64,000 bases of DNA from Evansella caseinilytica (GCF_900107275.1 NZ_FNPI01000002.1:186001-250000); one strand, 5' to 3'. Numbered from the stretch's first letter, positions 44,207 through 53,937 are shown. Notes: generated by a model not told the origin, from the sequence alone. Translations and numbers: made by a program.

Positions 44207-45328
44207 ATGAGGTATATTACACTACTGTTGTCTCTCATATTATTTTTCCTCATCGGTTGCCAAGGCAATCATCCATTAACAGCAGAGGAGCTGGCACAGC
44301 GCGAAGCGGCTCGCAAAGAAGTTACCAAATTAATGCCGAGTATTTATCCCCTTCAAGTGGACCGTTTTGCCTTTCAAGCAATTGCCGGCTGGTACGACGA
44401 CGATCATCTGCTTTATATTACGGACGAAAACGGCGAAGCCACCATTTGGAAACATCATCTGTACAGCGGTACAACGGCAGCATTTTTTTCATCGAATGAT
44501 CCGATTATCGACATTACACCAAGTCCGGATTATCAATGGTTTGCCATCCGGACGATTCCTATCCAGTCAACAACAGACATTTATTTTGTGAATAAAGACG
44601 GCAAGGTCATGTACGAATGGCCGCTGGACGGAATGAGTGTGGAAGTGTTCTGGGATCCGTACACGAGCGGACAAGCTATGCTTGGAGTGCTTCATGACGA
44701 TTATTCGACTTCGGCTACTTTCGTCAATGTAAAAGATCAGTCGGTAAAGTTGTATCATGATTTGCCGTCATACCTCCAGTGGATATCACAGGATATGATC
44801 GGATACATGGATTGGGAAACGAATTCTATGCAATTTGAAGCTCCCTTGGTTGTTGCAAGGATTGACGACTCGGAAGGAGTGCTCCCGTATGAAGCGATAC
44901 AGCAAAGCGCCGTATTGCTCATCGGCCTGAATCATGGAAAATACTTAACGGTGAAGCTGGAGGATATGGCGACGCTGCAATCCCGCTACGAAATACATGA
45001 TGCAGAGCAGGCAGCTCCGGCAATATCCTGGACAGTACCGGGCATCAACCTGTATTCGGGCCAATGGTGGATTCCTAATTTCGCAATCGGAAAGGATAGC
45101 TTTTATTATTTTCATCCGAATGAAGCGGCCAATATTGATGATGCCATCCACTATCGCCTAGTTGCAGTAAACATCATCGATGGAGAAGCGAAAGATTTGT
45201 TGGAAACGGAAAACGCTGTTCCAATCAAGGTTTCTCCAGACGAATCTTGGCTGCTTCTTGGGAATCAGCTCGAATTTCTCTGGTCTCCGCGCTACGGACG
45301 GCAATGGGAGCTTCTGACCGATTCTTGA
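44207..45328 (+). CDS. yqgU: YqgU-like lipoprotein
   Basis: A 373-residue predicted lipoprotein. Signal peptide with lipobox LFFLIGC, so the lipidated cysteine is C19. The mature part has several repeats of an irregular beta-propeller type: GWYDDDHLLYITDENGEATI (blade-like), DIYFVNKDGKVMYEWPLDGM, ISPDESWLL-like segments. This fits YqgU of B. subtilis, encoded after glcK. The start is at the ATG at 44207 behind GAGGTGG; the longer frame has no SD. Function unknown. The following gene also encodes an exported protein and may be cotranscribed (29-nt gap). Confidence 0.85.
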   Translation: MRYITLLLSLILFFLIGCQGNHPLTAEELAQREAARKEVTKLMPSIYPLQVDRFAFQAIAGWYDDDHLLYITDENGEATIWKHHLYSGTTAAFFSSNDPIIDITPSPDYQWFAIRTIPIQSTTDIYFVNKDGKVMYEWPLDGMSVEVFWDPYTSGQAMLGVLHDDYSTSATFVNVKDQSVKLYHDLPSYLQWISQDMIGYMDWETNSMQFEAPLVVARIDDSEGVLPYEAIQQSAVLLIGLNHGKYLTVKLEDMATLQSRYEIHDAEQAAPAISWTVPGINLYSGQWWIPNFAIGKDSFYYFHPNEAANIDDAIHYRLVAVNIIDGEAKDLLETENAVPIKVSPDESWLLLGNQLEFLWSPRYGRQWELLTDS

Positions 45329-45357
45329 TATAAAGTGTGGGAGATGGAGGATGGATG

Positions 45358-45945
45358 ATGAAACAAAATAAGATTGTTTTGCTGTTGCCTTTAACGGTGA
45401 TGGCATGTCTGTTTGCCTTCGGTTTTTATATGATTCAGCAGGCGGAGAAGGTGACGAATGCGGAACTGGACAAGTACGTGCAATTAAACATTGACTTGCC
45501 AGAAACAGATGTGTTGGAGGTTTCCTGGGATTGGGGAGATTTACCCGAAGACGGACTCACCGGCGTCGGCATCGTGGAACTCACGCTGATGAATGGTGAC
45601 AACCAACCGGTTCCCATCGCGCATCAAGCAGCACAGCTCGACTTATATCAGGCGGCAAATGTCATTTACAGCACTGTCGAATCGGAAACAGCTGACAGCG
45701 GAGTGTTCCTTTCTTTCCCAAATAAAATTGAAGACAATACATTGTATGGTCCTTCGGGCCGTCTGACAGTGGAGCTGGATGATAATGTAGGAGAATGGAC
45801 AACTGTACTCGCCCGCTATTACCATGTATGGGATAGCGACGTCGATATGCTTGTCTTAACTTCAGAAAAAACGGTGGCTGATCAATTGGCATCCTTGGAT
45901 ATCGAACAGTATTGGCTGATTCAGCGTTCCACGGTGTTGCCATAA
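45358..45945 (+). CDS. Membrane-anchored exported protein, unknown family
   Basis: A 195-residue protein with an N-terminal hydrophobic helix (IVLLLPLTVMACLFAFGFYM), a cysteine at C16 that could be a lipobox relic but lacks the usual pattern, then a soluble beta-rich region (TDVLEVSWDWGDLPEDGLTG, VGIVELTLMNGD). The ATG at 45358 follows GGAGG by 7 nt. It lies between yqgU and the DUF1385-YqgV gene with short gaps, so likely one operon. I do not recognise the family; extracytoplasmic location is inferred. Confidence 0.7.
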   Translation: MKQNKIVLLLPLTVMACLFAFGFYMIQQAEKVTNAELDKYVQLNIDLPETDVLEVSWDWGDLPEDGLTGVGIVELTLMNGDNQPVPIAHQAAQLDLYQAANVIYSTVESETADSGVFLSFPNKIEDNTLYGPSGRLTVELDDNVGEWTTVLARYYHVWDSDVDMLVLTSEKTVADQLASLDIEQYWLIQRSTVLP

Positions 45946-45969
45946 TACCGGAGTGAGGGAGGAAGCAGC

Positions 45970-47049
45970 GTGGTTAAAGGGATGTCCTTCAACAAGGGAA
46001 TTATGTTTTTAGGAAAGAAGTATATCGCTTGCACGTATGAGAATAAAGGCACTATCAAAACGTGGATAAAGCCGGTGAATACCGGCAGTATGCTAAAGGC
46101 TGTCAAGCTCGTTATCTTTTCCATGCCGCTGTGGTTCCAGCTATTTTTTGCCGGTTGGCTTGGTGCCATTCTTGTGCCGAAAATGTTAATGAATGCCGGC
46201 GTATTAGCTTGGGGAGGATTACCTCCTTTTACGATCATTTATTTCTTTTTTGGCACACATTTTTGGTTCCCAGGGGAAATGAGAAAATACCACGGGGCAG
46301 AGCATAAAGTTTTCAGCTATAAAGGAATTATTTCCATCAGTAATCAACAGGGGATCAAACGGGCGGAAATCACAAACCGTTATTGTTCCACGAATGGTAT
46401 TTTTGTTTATTTTTTGTTGCTGCTCCTTTTGTGGGCGCTCGTTTCTTTCGCGACACCTTTTACCTGGCTAGATTCCCTGGAGACGGCTACATACACTGCC
46501 GCCGTCGTCTGGCCGGCAGCGGTGTACTGGCTTCACCGGACAAAAACGACTGCGTTGCACCGCTTGATTTTAGCATGCTCCTATTGGTTGCAGAGGCACG
46601 TTACAACAGCAGAGCCGGAAGATCACCATCTGCGCGTAGCAATTCGTTCTTACCGCCGGCTTGCCTGGAAGGAATTTCCTCAAAGGTTGCAAATACCGAA
46701 ACGAAAGGAGACAAAACATATGGCTATCGCAGACATTACGGTTATCCCTATCGGCACGTCAACAACGAGTGTATCCGAAGTAGTTGCAGAAATTCATCTA
46801 TTGTTATCAAATGCGAAAAACATACGCTATGAACTGACACCAATGAGTACGTTAATGGAAGGGGAGCTGGAAGATTTACTGAAAGTGATTAAGGAGATAC
46901 ATGAGATTCCATTTAACATGGGAGTGAAGCGGGTAGCAACAAATATCCGCATCGATGACCGCCGAGATCGTCAGTCGTCCATGAACTCAAAGCTGGAATC
47001 TGTTCAGCGGCGATTAGCTGTAGCTGCTGATGATGTAGTTGAAACATGA
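45970..47049 (+). CDS. DUF1385 membrane protein fused in frame to YqgV (MTH1187-type)
   Basis: A single open frame of 359 codons carrying two known families. Codons 1-250 encode a DUF1385 (YqhQ-like) protein with the signature EMRKYHGAEHKVFSYKG and five or six membrane helices. Codons 251-359 encode YqgV, a thiamine-binding MTH1187-type domain: MAIADITVIPIGTSTTSVSE, then FNMGVKRVATNIRIDDRRD. The internal ATG at 46720 keeps a good SD (AAAGGAG, 9 nt upstream) and could yield free YqgV of 109 residues as well. The first start is GTG after GGGAGG. YqgV stands alone in B. subtilis. Either a true fusion or an in-frame overlapping gene pair. Confidence 0.85.
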   Translation: MVKGMSFNKGIMFLGKKYIACTYENKGTIKTWIKPVNTGSMLKAVKLVIFSMPLWFQLFFAGWLGAILVPKMLMNAGVLAWGGLPPFTIIYFFFGTHFWFPGEMRKYHGAEHKVFSYKGIISISNQQGIKRAEITNRYCSTNGIFVYFLLLLLLWALVSFATPFTWLDSLETATYTAAVVWPAAVYWLHRTKTTALHRLILACSYWLQRHVTTAEPEDHHLRVAIRSYRRLAWKEFPQRLQIPKRKETKHMAIADITVIPIGTSTTSVSEVVAEIHLLLSNAKNIRYELTPMSTLMEGELEDLLKVIKEIHEIPFNMGVKRVATNIRIDDRRDRQSSMNSKLESVQRRLAVAADDVVET

Positions 47050-47226
47050 CATCGAAGTACAAAGAAACGCTGGCGTATCAAACCCGGTAGGTGTGGAATG
47101 TATAAAATTTATGGTATATTGATGATAAATCGCATGGATGAAAGCGCTTAACATCAATAGATCTTCTAAAACTTCCGCATATGGAACACATATATTAAGA
47201 TCATTATCCTATTTTGGAGGCAGCCA

Positions 47227-48867
47227 TTGTTCAAATTCAGACATTTGCCGATACGTTGGAAAATTACTTTGTTGTCATTGGGCATCGTTATTTTTTCTTT
47301 GTTGATTGGAGGCATCATTTTACTGGGATATATGGCAAATGCGAAAAAAGAGGAATTGTCGCAGCGCACGTTGATTACGGCGCAATCCGTTGCGCAACAG
47401 CGAATCGTTCAGGATGAAATCGAAAGTGATCAGGCATCGCCTGTTTTACAGGAAATCGCCGAGCATACACGGATCATTAATGATGTCGACTACATCATTA
47501 TTTTGAATATGGATCGAATCAGGCTTACTCACCCGCTAAGGGAACGAATCGGAACGAATTTTTACGGCGGCGATGAAGATCCTGCGTTTTCGGAACATAT
47601 TTACACTTCCATTGCTGCGAGTGATCATGGAAAGACCGTCCGTTCGTTCGTTCCCGTCATCAATGAGAAAAGTGAACAAGTCGGCGTTGTTGTTGCAGGA
47701 AACAGGCTGCCGACTCACCTTGAGTTGTTGAAAGGAATAGCCAATAACGGTACATACGTTTTTCTATTTGCGGCGATCTTTGGCATGTGGGGATCGTGGT
47801 TGCTAGCCAGCCACATAAAAAAACAGACCTTTCATATTGAACCGGATCAATTGGCAAGGATGCTCGTTGAAAGAACTGCAACATTCAACGCAATTCACGA
47901 CGGTGTCATCGCCATTGACCAGGACGAAAAAATTACCGTTATTAACCAAGCAGCGAAGGAAATTCTTCAAGTCAAAGGAGAGGTTACCGGATCGAAAATT
48001 CAGAATATTCTTCCTGATACTCGCCTTCCTGAGGTGTTAAAGCTAGAAAAACCGATTATGCAGCGGGAATTTTATATTCAAAATCGGGCAATTTTAAGCA
48101 ATCGGATTCCAATCATGATTCAGGGAAAAACAATCGGTGCCGTGGCGATATTTCAGGACAAGACAGAAGTGACCAGGCTGGCACAGGAACTGACGGGGGT
48201 TCATGCATTTGCCGATGCATTGAGGGTGCAGGCCCACGAATATTCCAATAAACTTCATACCATCGCCGGACTAATCCAGCTTGATCAGGGAAAGAAAGCG
48301 TTAAATTATATTTTTGAACTCTCTGAAGAACAATCCGTGTTTTCTTCCCTGATTACACAACAAATTCATGACGACAGTCTGGCCGGATTGCTGCTTGGCA
48401 AACAGAGCCGCTGCAAAGAACTGGGAATAAAGCTTAAATTTGATCCGGCAAGTTCGTTCATCAATTTTCCTGAAGGCATTACCATTCATGACCTCGTTAT
48501 CCTTTGCGGCAACTTAATCGATAACAGCATCGAGGCTTTGGTGGAAACAGATAATCAGCAGAAACAAATTGATTTTTTAATCAAGGAAGAGGAAGCTTAT
48601 CTGACGATTCAAGTCGGTGATAACGGCGAAGGGATATCGGCAGCGGTTCAGCAGAACATCTTTCAAAGGGGTTTTTCCACAAAGGCAAAAGAAGGAAGGG
48701 GAATTGGTCTATTCCTGATCCGCGGGATTATCGACCGGATGGAAGGAATGATCGACATCAACAGTCAACTGGGGGAAGGAACAATTTTTACTCTGCAAAT
48801 TCCAATGGAAAGGAAAGCGAAGGTGGGGGTTCGCAATGAAACAACCGATTCACGTTTTATTAATTGA
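47227..48867 (+). CDS. dctS: Sensor histidine kinase, DctS/CitA type
   Basis: A 546-residue kinase for C4-dicarboxylate-type ligands. TM1 at about 13-35, an extracytoplasmic PAS (PDC-like) domain to 170, TM2 about 175-195, a cytoplasmic PAS at 215-310, then the kinase. The phosphohistidine is H337 (VQAHEYSNKLHTIAGL); the N-box is LCGNLIDNSIEAL, G-box GRGIGLFLI. It matches DctS of B. subtilis and the CitA/DcuS family. TTG start 6 nt after GGAGG. It overlaps dctR by 32 nt. Confidence 0.9.
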   Translation: MFKFRHLPIRWKITLLSLGIVIFSLLIGGIILLGYMANAKKEELSQRTLITAQSVAQQRIVQDEIESDQASPVLQEIAEHTRIINDVDYIIILNMDRIRLTHPLRERIGTNFYGGDEDPAFSEHIYTSIAASDHGKTVRSFVPVINEKSEQVGVVVAGNRLPTHLELLKGIANNGTYVFLFAAIFGMWGSWLLASHIKKQTFHIEPDQLARMLVERTATFNAIHDGVIAIDQDEKITVINQAAKEILQVKGEVTGSKIQNILPDTRLPEVLKLEKPIMQREFYIQNRAILSNRIPIMIQGKTIGAVAIFQDKTEVTRLAQELTGVHAFADALRVQAHEYSNKLHTIAGLIQLDQGKKALNYIFELSEEQSVFSSLITQQIHDDSLAGLLLGKQSRCKELGIKLKFDPASSFINFPEGITIHDLVILCGNLIDNSIEALVETDNQQKQIDFLIKEEEAYLTIQVGDNGEGISAAVQQNIFQRGFSTKAKEGRGIGLFLIRGIIDRMEGMIDINSQLGEGTIFTLQIPMERKAKVGVRNETTDSRFIN

Positions 48868-49534
48868 AGATGATCCGATGGTTCAGGAAGTAAATCAACT
48901 ATTTATTGACAAAGTGGCCGGATTCAAGGTTATCGGCGCCGCGGCCAACGGAATGGAGGGGCGGCGGAAAGTGAAAGAGCTGCGTCCGGATTTAGTGCTG
49001 CTCGATATCTTTATGCCGGAAGAGGATGGGTTAAAGACGATTTCCAAGCTGAGAAAAGACCAGTTTGATATAGATATTATTGCAGTGACTGCGGCAAATG
49101 ATACGGATACAGTGAAAAAGCTGCTGCGGCACGGCGTTGTCGACTATATCGTGAAGCCGTTTACCTTTGAGCGGTTGAAGCTGGCATTGGAGCAATATAA
49201 GGGAATGCATGTTCAACTTAAGCAGCATGAGCGGTTTTCACAGAATGAATTAGATGAAGTCAGGCAACAGAAAGAACATAGCAAAACTAATGAATTACCG
49301 AAAGGGCTGCAGCCCCTGACTTTAAAGCAAATAACAACTTATCTGGAAAAAATCGACCGGCCGCAATCGGCAGAAGAAATCGGTACTGAAGTTGGGTTGG
49401 CGAGGGTGACGGTACGAAGGTATTTAAACTATTTGGAATCTGCGGGACAAGTGGAAATGGAATTGACTTACGGGACAATCGGGAGGCCGATTCAGCTGTA
49501 TCGTTTGCATAGAAAAAGTGAGGGCCGGGTATGA
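48836..49534 (+). CDS. dctR: Response regulator, DctR/CitB type
   Basis: A 232-residue regulator. The receiver domain has phospho-acceptor D57 (LVLLDIFMPEEDGLK) and K107-type IVKPFTF. The output domain is a winged helix with LTLKQITTYLEKIDRPQSAE, EIGTEVGLARVTVRRYLNYL. It belongs to the CitB/DcuR group. It partners DctS, whose gene overlaps. The ATG has GGTGGGGG upstream. It overlaps the following gene by ATGA. Expected targets are the transporter genes downstream (50854-53937), but I do not see a defined operator. Confidence 0.93.
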   Translation: MKQPIHVLLIEDDPMVQEVNQLFIDKVAGFKVIGAAANGMEGRRKVKELRPDLVLLDIFMPEEDGLKTISKLRKDQFDIDIIAVTAANDTDTVKKLLRHGVVDYIVKPFTFERLKLALEQYKGMHVQLKQHERFSQNELDEVRQQKEHSKTNELPKGLQPLTLKQITTYLEKIDRPQSAEEIGTEVGLARVTVRRYLNYLESAGQVEMELTYGTIGRPIQLYRLHRKSEGRV

Positions 49535-50583
49535 AAGGCTTAATTTCCATCATCACGTTTCTGATTGTCGGCATTCTCACTGCTTTTTATATTGGCTTCG
49601 GGTTTCCAGATGCAACGGAATCGACAGCGGTTGATGTGGAGATCGTCGGTCTTCATGAGAAATTTACATTGAAATTCAGTCATGTCGTAGCTGAAAATAC
49701 CCCCAAAGGTTTGGCCGCTGCATACTTCGCCGAGTTGGTGAGCGAAAAAACAGGTGGATGGGTTGAAATTCAGGTGTATCCGAACGGTGTGCTGTATGAT
49801 GCTCAAGAGGAATTTGATGCGTTGAAAAACGGAGAGGTGCAAATGATCGCCCCTGCTTTTTCCGAGGTCACCGTCCGCGATCCGAAATGGATTGTTATGG
49901 ATTTACCATATTTATTTGACAGTGAAGCGAAGGTGGAGCAAGCCTTTGAGGGCAGCGTCGGCGAGTTGCTGCTGAAAAGCATCGAGAGAGAAGGCTTTAA
50001 AGGCTTGGCGTTTTGGGATAATGGCTTTAAACAGCTGACGAATAATGTCAGGCCGATCATACTTCCTGAAGATGTTCATGGCCTGCTGTTTAGGGTCATG
50101 CCGAGCGAAGCATTGTTCAAGACATATCAGACAGTGGGAGCGGCAGCTGTGACCATTTCTTTTAATGACGTTTACAACGCATTGCGCGACGGTGTCATTG
50201 ACGGGCAGGAAAATACGTTGTCCAATATTTATTCGAAAGGTTTTTATCAGCAGCAGCAGTATATGACAATTACAAATCATAATTATTTAGGGTATGTCGT
50301 TTTAATCGACCCGGAATTTTGGCGCACGCTTCCGGAGGTTTATCAATCAAGTATTTTAGAAGCTATGGAGGAAGTGACGGCTTGGCAGCGGCACCATGCC
50401 AGGGAATTAAACAAAGAAATGCTGGAGAGGATAGCTGTCGGCAGCAATATCGAGATTTATGAACAGACGGAAGAGGAACGTGCGGTGTGGCGTAAAGCTT
50501 TAAAACCGCTTTATGATGTGTACGAGCCGATTATCGGAAAGGAATTGCTGGATGAATTTGCAAAACTGCAAAACGATTACTAA
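49531..50583 (+). CDS. dctB: DctP-family binding protein, DctB-like co-sensor
   Basis: A 350-residue extracytoplasmic binding protein of the TRAP DctP family, kept by an N-terminal anchor (SIITFLIVGILTAFYIGFGF). Typical motifs: FTLKFSHVVAENTPKGLAAA, EIQVYPNGVLYDAQEEFDAL, and DGVIDGQENTLSNIY. It is the third gene of dctS-dctR-dctB, overlapping dctR by 4 nt. There are no DctQ and DctM genes, so it is not a transporter part; in B. subtilis, DctB works with DctS in sensing. The name is by family and context. Ligand probably a dicarboxylate or related acid. Confidence 0.85.
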   Translation: MKGLISIITFLIVGILTAFYIGFGFPDATESTAVDVEIVGLHEKFTLKFSHVVAENTPKGLAAAYFAELVSEKTGGWVEIQVYPNGVLYDAQEEFDALKNGEVQMIAPAFSEVTVRDPKWIVMDLPYLFDSEAKVEQAFEGSVGELLLKSIEREGFKGLAFWDNGFKQLTNNVRPIILPEDVHGLLFRVMPSEALFKTYQTVGAAAVTISFNDVYNALRDGVIDGQENTLSNIYSKGFYQQQQYMTITNHNYLGYVVLIDPEFWRTLPEVYQSSILEAMEEVTAWQRHHARELNKEMLERIAVGSNIEIYEQTEEERAVWRKALKPLYDVYEPIIGKELLDEFAKLQNDY

Positions 50584-50718
50584 ATTGTCTTTACCTTAAC
50601 CGAATTTCATTGAGTAAGACTGTTTGAACGGATCAGGAATTCACAAGTTCACTTTATCGTGCTGTGCATGAAAAAGCGTGATTCCACCTCCCTTTAATCA
50701 GTCTTTTTTGCGATTTTT

Positions 50719-50807
50719 TGAAAGCGCTCGACAGAAAATGATGAACAATAAGAACAAAAAGATTATTATGACCAAATCATGACGAATAAAACGTTACGTT
50801 ATATAAT
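50719..50807 (+). promoter_or_regulatory. Upstream region of the TAXI gene: -10 box and cre-like half site
   Basis: TATAAT at 50802-50807 lies 46 nt upstream of the gene. TGAAAGCGCT (50719-50728) matches the left part of a CcpA cre site but the right part is off by one, so this is weak. DctR may act in this region, but no repeated motif is clear. Confidence 0.4.
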
Positions 50808-50853
50808 TTCGAATAGTTAGAAAATAACAAAAAACTAAGGGGGACAAGAGCAG

Positions 50854-51879
50854 ATGTACAAGATAAAATACACGCTGTTTTTATTGTTTGCGGGAGCAGT
50901 GCTTTTGCTTGCAGCCTGCGGCGAAACCGCAAGCGGTGACGGTGATGATCAGCAAAATACGGCAGAAACAGGAAAAAAAAAGGATGATTATCCGACGACC
51001 GTTGTTATTGGAACCGCTTCCCAAGGAGGACTTTACTACATTTACGGATCCGGACTCGGAGAATTGCTGAGCAGTGAGCTTGGAATTACTTCCAATGTCG
51101 AAGTCAGCGGTGGTCCTGTTCATAACATGCAGCTTGTTCAAAGCAAGGAATATGACATTGGTTTAGTTACACTGGGACCGGCATATGAGGGATATATGGG
51201 GGAAGGCGACTGGACCGGCGGACAAAAGCTGGAGGATGTGCGAATGGCATTTCCGATGTATACGACACCGTTCCATTGGTGGTCGACAGATCTTTCGGTT
51301 CAATCACTTGATGATATTAAAGGGAAACGCAATGTCGGTGTCGGCCCTGCAGGAGGAACCTCCGGCACTTACCTGCCGCTGATTCACGAATTGCTTGGGA
51401 TTGACGCCAGACCGGTTCAAGCGGGTGCCAGCGATATGACAGGGCAGCAAATGGACGGCCAACTGGATGTCATTGGTTTTGCTGCCGGTGTGCCGATTCC
51501 GGCGGTTCAAGAAGTTTTAGCGCAAAAAGAAGTGAACCTTTTCGGCATTTCTGGCGAACAACGTGAACTGGTCATTGAAGAACTTCCTTATTTTGAAGCG
51601 TTCACGATTCCCGGTGGAACGTATGAGCAATTTCCAGACGACATCGAAACAATTGCCATGTTTAATTTTGGCATTGTCAATAAAGACGCTGACGAACAGT
51701 TTGTTTACGATCTTGTGAAAGCTTATCATGAGAACAACGATTTTATGATTACAACAGCAAGAGCAGCGGAAGAAGCAGTTCCAGAAGCAATCTTAAACAA
51801 TACCGTCATTCCGTTACACCCGGGCGCCGTCCGCTATTATGAGGAAATTGGTGTCTCAATCCCTGATTCCTTAAAATAG
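50854..51879 (+). CDS. TRAP transporter substrate-binding lipoprotein, TAXI family
   Basis: A 341-residue solute-binding protein. Signal with lipobox LLLAAC (lipidated C22), then an acidic linker and the TAXI domain: TTVVIGTASQGGLYYIYGSG, NMQLVQSKEYDIGLVTLGPA, VGVGPAGGTSGTYL. It belongs to the TAXI type, unlike the DctP-type neighbour. Together with the fused permease it forms a two-gene TRAP transporter; family substrates include glutamate and dicarboxylic acids. Good SD (AAGGGGGAC). Own promoter upstream. Confidence 0.92.
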   Translation: MYKIKYTLFLLFAGAVLLLAACGETASGDGDDQQNTAETGKKKDDYPTTVVIGTASQGGLYYIYGSGLGELLSSELGITSNVEVSGGPVHNMQLVQSKEYDIGLVTLGPAYEGYMGEGDWTGGQKLEDVRMAFPMYTTPFHWWSTDLSVQSLDDIKGKRNVGVGPAGGTSGTYLPLIHELLGIDARPVQAGASDMTGQQMDGQLDVIGFAAGVPIPAVQEVLAQKEVNLFGISGEQRELVIEELPYFEAFTIPGGTYEQFPDDIETIAMFNFGIVNKDADEQFVYDLVKAYHENNDFMITTARAAEEAVPEAILNNTVIPLHPGAVRYYEEIGVSIPDSLK

Positions 51880-51895
51880 GTTGTTCTTTATAAAT

Positions 51896-51943
51896 GTGTG
51901 TTCAAAAAGGAGGACATATCAGCGGCAAGAAGGTCGAGGCGGG
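51896..51943 (+). repeat. Family B repeat, partial
   Basis: GTTCAAAAAGGAGGACATAT followed by CAGCGGCAAGAAGGTCGAGG, nearly identical to the complement of 57135-57177. It lies between the two TRAP genes, inside the presumed operon. Confidence 0.75.
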
Positions 51944-51978
51944 GTAGATTTGGCGTGTATTGAAAGGAGCAGGAAAAG

Positions 51979-53937
51979 ATGAGAAAAGACGAAAAGGTGT
52001 CTGTGTTCGCAGGTAAACAAGCAATGGAGAGCGAACCGATCAGTGATACGGCCGGCAATGTCAGAAAGCTGAGCGGTGCGGTAAGGGTTATCTTTATTGT
52101 CATTGCCGCAGCAGGTGCGTTGTTTCATCTGTTTGTATTGAATTTTTATCCTGTAGACCCGTGGATTTTCCGCAGCATTCATCTTGCATTCGGTGCCGTG
52201 CTTGGCTTGATGTTGTTTAAGGCGGGGAAAAAAAGCGTAAATAAAATATCGATAATTGATTGGGCATTCATTCTGGCGATCATTTTTGTAACCGCTTATA
52301 TATGCATTCATTTATCAGCGCTGCTCTTCCGTTTTGGTGTGATGCCGACGAGGATGGATGCTATAGTAGCGTTGCTCGGCTTGCTGATTGTATTTGAAAT
52401 CACAAGAAGAACTAGCGGGTGGACATTGCCGGTTCTTGCAGGTATTTTCATCGCTTATGCGTTTCTTGGACAATACCTGCCGGGAATATTGCATCATCGT
52501 GGGTATCCTTGGGAGCGTTTTGTTACTTATATTTTCGGACTGGATGGCGTTTTTGGCGTTACGCTCGATGTCTCTTCCAAATATATTTTGCTGTTTATTA
52601 TCTTCGGCGCTTTTTTGCAAATGTCGGGTGTCGGCCGTTATTTTATTGATTTTTCATTTTCTTTGGCGGGAGGAATGCGCGGCGGTCCGGCAAAGGTATC
52701 CGTCATCTCCAGCGGTCTGATGGGAATGATGAACGGGACGTCTGCAGGCAATGCCGTGGCGACAGGCTCGTTGACAATTCCGTTGATGCGGCGAGTCGGG
52801 TACGCAGGAAGATTTGCTGCAGCGACAGAGGCAACCGCTTCCGCCGGTGGTCAAATCATGATTCCGATCATGGGCGCCGGAGCTTTTATCATGGCGGAAA
52901 TAACCGGGATCAATTATTCCGAAATCATTATCGCAGCAGCGATTCCGGCAATCCTCTATTTTTTATCTGTTTTCTTCATGGTGGATTTTCAGGCAATAAA
53001 AAATGGGATGAAAGGCATACCGAGGAAGGAATTGCCGCCGTTAAAAGGCGTGTTCAAGCAGTCGTATTTGTTCGTTCCCGTCATTTTGCTGATCGGCAGT
53101 TTGTTAAGCGGGTACAGCGTTATTCGCTCCGGAACCGTCGCGATTCTGGCATGTCTTGTCATCAGCTGGATCACGCCTGAAAACAAAATGGGGCCGAAAA
53201 AAATCATTGAAGCCCTGGTGCTCGGGATGAAAAATACGATACAGCTCCTGGCAGTCTGTGCAACAGCAGGGGTGATTGTCGGGGTGATTGCTTTGACTGG
53301 TGTTGGTCAGCGGTTCAGTTCAATGCTGCTTGGAATCGCGGATACAAATGTGTTATTGGCATTGGTTTTTGCCATGCTAATTTCGATTATTCTCGGCATG
53401 GGGATGCCGACAACCGCAGCTTATGCCGTAGCAGCTTCCGTCGTTGCCCCGGGACTGATCACCATCGGCATTCCGTTATTGACGGCACATATGTTTGTTT
53501 TTTATTTTGCGGTCATGTCGGCGATTACCCCGCCGGTAGCTTTAGCGGCATATGCGGCCGCCGGTGTTGCCGGCACGGACCCGTTTAAAACGGGGATCAC
53601 TGCCTTTAAATTGGGAATAGCAGCGTTTATCGTTCCGTTCATGGTCTACTATTCACCAGAGTTAATGATGGAAGGGGCCGGATTTTCCATTGCTTGGGCA
53701 TTTGTCACCGCATCAGCCGGCATCTACTTACTGGCAGCCAGCGTTCAAGGCTGGTTTGTGAAAAAAACGGCTGGGGCCGTTGTGAGACTGCTTCTTGTTG
53801 CCGCAGCCCTGTGCCTTATCAATGCGAGTCTGCTCATGGATACAATTGCTCTTGGATTCATCGTCAGTGCCGTGATTTATCAACAATTTTTCCAAAAAGA
53901 CAAAGCAAAACTCTCTGAGAAGGAAATCGTTGCCTGA
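51979..53937 (+). CDS. TRAP transporter fused permease (4TM-12TM), TAXI type
   Basis: A 652-residue protein with about 16-18 membrane helices, in which the small (DctQ) and large (DctM) subunits are fused. The large part has GMMNGTSAGNAVATGSLTIP and ILGMGMPTTAAYAVAASVVA, which are the DctM-type signatures. It couples Na+ or H+ gradient to uptake of the ligand bound by the TAXI lipoprotein. The ATG follows GAAAGGAG. It ends before a convergent terminator. Partner choice rests on adjacency and the family rule that TAXI proteins use fused permeases. Confidence 0.92.
   Translation: MRKDEKVSVFAGKQAMESEPISDTAGNVRKLSGAVRVIFIVIAAAGALFHLFVLNFYPVDPWIFRSIHLAFGAVLGLMLFKAGKKSVNKISIIDWAFILAIIFVTAYICIHLSALLFRFGVMPTRMDAIVALLGLLIVFEITRRTSGWTLPVLAGIFIAYAFLGQYLPGILHHRGYPWERFVTYIFGLDGVFGVTLDVSSKYILLFIIFGAFLQMSGVGRYFIDFSFSLAGGMRGGPAKVSVISSGLMGMMNGTSAGNAVATGSLTIPLMRRVGYAGRFAAATEATASAGGQIMIPIMGAGAFIMAEITGINYSEIIIAAAIPAILYFLSVFFMVDFQAIKNGMKGIPRKELPPLKGVFKQSYLFVPVILLIGSLLSGYSVIRSGTVAILACLVISWITPENKMGPKKIIEALVLGMKNTIQLLAVCATAGVIVGVIALTGVGQRFSSMLLGIADTNVLLALVFAMLISIILGMGMPTTAAYAVAASVVAPGLITIGIPLLTAHMFVFYFAVMSAITPPVALAAYAAAGVAGTDPFKTGITAFKLGIAAFIVPFMVYYSPELMMEGAGFSIAWAFVTASAGIYLLAASVQGWFVKKTAGAVVRLLLVAAALCLINASLLMDTIALGFIVSAVIYQQFFQKDKAKLSEKEIVA

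Noticed and set aside
50719-50732. CcpA cre site before the TAXI gene
   Set aside because: Only the left half fits; the right half is shifted by one base. Mentioned only as a weak feature.
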